Source: Onchocerca lupi
Lineage: Eukaryota > Nematoda > Chromadorea > Rhabditida > Onchocercidae
Direction of reading: 5' to 3'
NCBI GenBank assembly: GCA_028564675.1
Contig: JAOVVO010000008.1
Coordinates: 372,001 to 436,000 of the forward strand
Length of the DNA: 64,000 bases
Of this stretch, positions 62,401-64,000 are shown in pieces. Made by a program: the position numbers and the translations under genes. The notes under the pieces are model-generated. The model did no database searches and had not been told where the DNA came from. It saw only the letters and a list, made by a program, of their open reading frames with translations. Numbering within the stretch: position 1 is the first letter of the stretch; each line of letters starts with the position of its first letter.

Positions 62401-62505
62401 CATCTCTAATTGACCTTTTTCTTCCTTTATTTGCTCTTTACTTTTGCTTGGAAGTTTGCGGCTAACTTTGGCTAAATTATAGTTTGGTAATAATTTTTTT
62501 TTTTC

Positions 62506-62757
62506 AATATTTTTCATGTCATTTCACGTAAACGAACGTAAAAGCTATATATTTTTACGTGGTTTTTACATTTGCTCTCACTTAAGAAATAAATTGTGGT
62601 AATGCTACGTATACGCTTATATTATCTGTTAGCAATTTTATTGTAATATTTTTCATATCATTTTACGTAAACATTACGTATATTTGCGTGATTTTTTCAC
62701 TTATCCTAACTTAAGAAATAGATTGTCATATGTAATATATACGCTTGCAAATGTATA
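62506..62757. repeat. Two-unit tandem duplication, period 139 bp, rich in TACGTA/ACGTAA
   Basis: Units start at AATATTTTTCATRTCATTT (62506 and 62645) and both continue through ACGTAAAC, TTTRCGTG, CTTAAGAAATARATTGT and TATACGCTT. It sits between the GC-rich island and the next gene, so it may duplicate regulatory sites. Confidence 0.75.
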
Positions 62758-63065
62758 TTAAATGATGAATTATGTATTTTTTCGAAACTGTAATGTCAAA
62801 TGTCATAGTTCACGATCTCTCGTAAATTACAAGTTATGATCTTTTCATATATTATCAAGTTATGACTTCATGATGTGTTAATGATAAATGATATATATAG
62901 ATGTTTTGCAATACATCTACATACGTCATATAGTGATATCATTGTAAGTGCATATTGTTTGCTCGGTTTCATCTAGAAAAATAAGGAATTCATTTGCATT
63001 TTATCATAGCGTATAGACGAAAAAATGTTTTCAGATTTAAACTTTTAAAATTGATTTTCTTTCAG

Positions 63066-63148
63066 ATTGGTGCTTAGAGGCGTTTAATCTGATTAAATTC
63101 ACGACTACAAAGTTTAAAACAAACAGATGGCAACAGCTGGATTAGAAG
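63066..63148 (+). CDS. First exon of an unidentified plus-strand gene, partial
   Basis: A TTTTCTTTCAG acceptor ends at 63065. The exon carries a 61-base leader, then ATG at 63127 and seven codons (MATAGLE) plus one base before a GTATTT donor at 63149. The acceptor may be for a spliced leader. No second exon could be placed with confidence before the window ends at 64000. The rest of 63149-64000 looks like intron, with poly-A and poly-T runs. The product cannot be identified from seven residues. Confidence 0.45.
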
Positions 63149-64000
63149 GTATTTAATATTCAGTATTTTTTTAACTCCAAAGTTTCACATAATGCTAAAA
63201 TTTTCTTACTGAATCATTTTATTGATCCATTTATTTCTAATTCTTGGTTTTATATGATGAAGAATGATGGAGTTTAAGATATTCGTATGCTTCATATAAT
63301 TCTTCAATAGTCAATGAAATATATTCTAAATTAATGGATGAGTTAAAATAAAGGGCAAATAAGCGTCATTATTGATATATAGTTGAAATTCAGCAAATTA
63401 TTCAATTTCTGATTTCTTGGAAATGGAGCGAAATATATTATTCTTAATGTTTTAAGAAATGAGCTATTTTTTTATGAGCACTGAAACTGTTATTTTGGAC
63501 AATATATTTACGTAAGTATACGAGAAAAATTAATTATTAATTAAAGCGTTTTATAGCATCAATTAATTTGTGAAAAGATTAGATCGACTAATGAATTCTA
63601 TCGTAATCCTTGGCTCTTTTTGTTTTCTTTCATCATTATTAAGAAATTTAAGTGAATTGGGACTGTTTGCTAATGGCACACCATAATGTTATAAAGATTG
63701 GGCCAAAAAAAAGTATTGGCCTGCGAAAAGTAGTTTGTAGTACCACTAGTTAAAACGATAAATTTGTCTCACTTCATATAATATTTAATTCAAAAATCGA
63801 TATTAAGATGTAAAAAAAAAAAAAAAAAAAAGCAATTGCTGAATGGAAAAGAGTGAATAATTGACAAAATTTAATGAAAAATGTGTTAGAATATTGACAG
63901 AATATACTTTTTTTTTTCTTCATTTTATATTATGGATATACATATATAACAAATCACATTTCTCATTTCACATAAAATCAAATTTAAAAAAATTAAATTG

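Overview
This window looks like nuclear DNA of a nematode, probably a clade III parasite of the filarial type. The DNA is very AT-rich. Introns end in TTTTCAG or TTTTTAG acceptors. Three genes have an acceptor just upstream of the first ATG, as expected for spliced-leader trans-splicing. The gene models are metazoan (CUL-3, CUL-4, a vasopressin-type receptor, an ANKRD28-type ankyrin protein). The species assignment is inference; no operon or bacterial gene is visible.

Layout. 100-3080 (-) holds the 5' part of an ankyrin-repeat gene that leaves the window on the left. 3.5-11 kb is AT-rich and repeat-rich with no convincing gene. 11249-18255 (+) is a complete 17-exon cullin-3 gene. 18.3-36.2 kb is a rearrangement-rich block. 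It contains a 3.9 kb segment starting inside cul-3 that is copied to 30.3-36.2 kb, and the copy is split by a 2.1 kb insertion made of inverted cul-3 exon copies. It also contains a truncated copy of the ankyrin 5' end (21.5-22.5 kb), a decayed CRESS-DNA-virus Rep fragment between 56-57 bp direct repeats (22.9-23.7 kb), several old tandem duplications, and one or two short unidentified genes at 28.6-29.3 kb. 36.2-42.3 kb has no recognisable gene. 42374-48104 (+) is a complete seven-exon GPCR of the vasopressin/oxytocin (nematocin receptor) type. 50956-60779 (-) is a complete 21-exon cullin-4 gene, convergent with the receptor. 61.8-62.4 kb is a GC-rich island with a pyrimidine tract, and 63066-63148 (+) is the first exon of a divergent, unidentified gene.

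Function. Two cullin-RING ligase scaffolds lie about 33 kb apart. CUL-3 pairs with BTB adaptors and CUL-4 with DDB1; both keep the RBX-binding cullin homology region and the neddylated lysine. The receptor and ankyrin protein have no obvious link to them. The most unusual material is the 21.5-36.2 kb block: a viral Rep fossil with flanking direct repeats, a telomere-like scrap exactly at a duplication breakpoint, and a large inverted repeat of cul-3 exons that could make double-stranded RNA homologous to a live gene. All exon boundaries were read by hand from splice signals, reading phase and family similarity; nothing was aligned by program.
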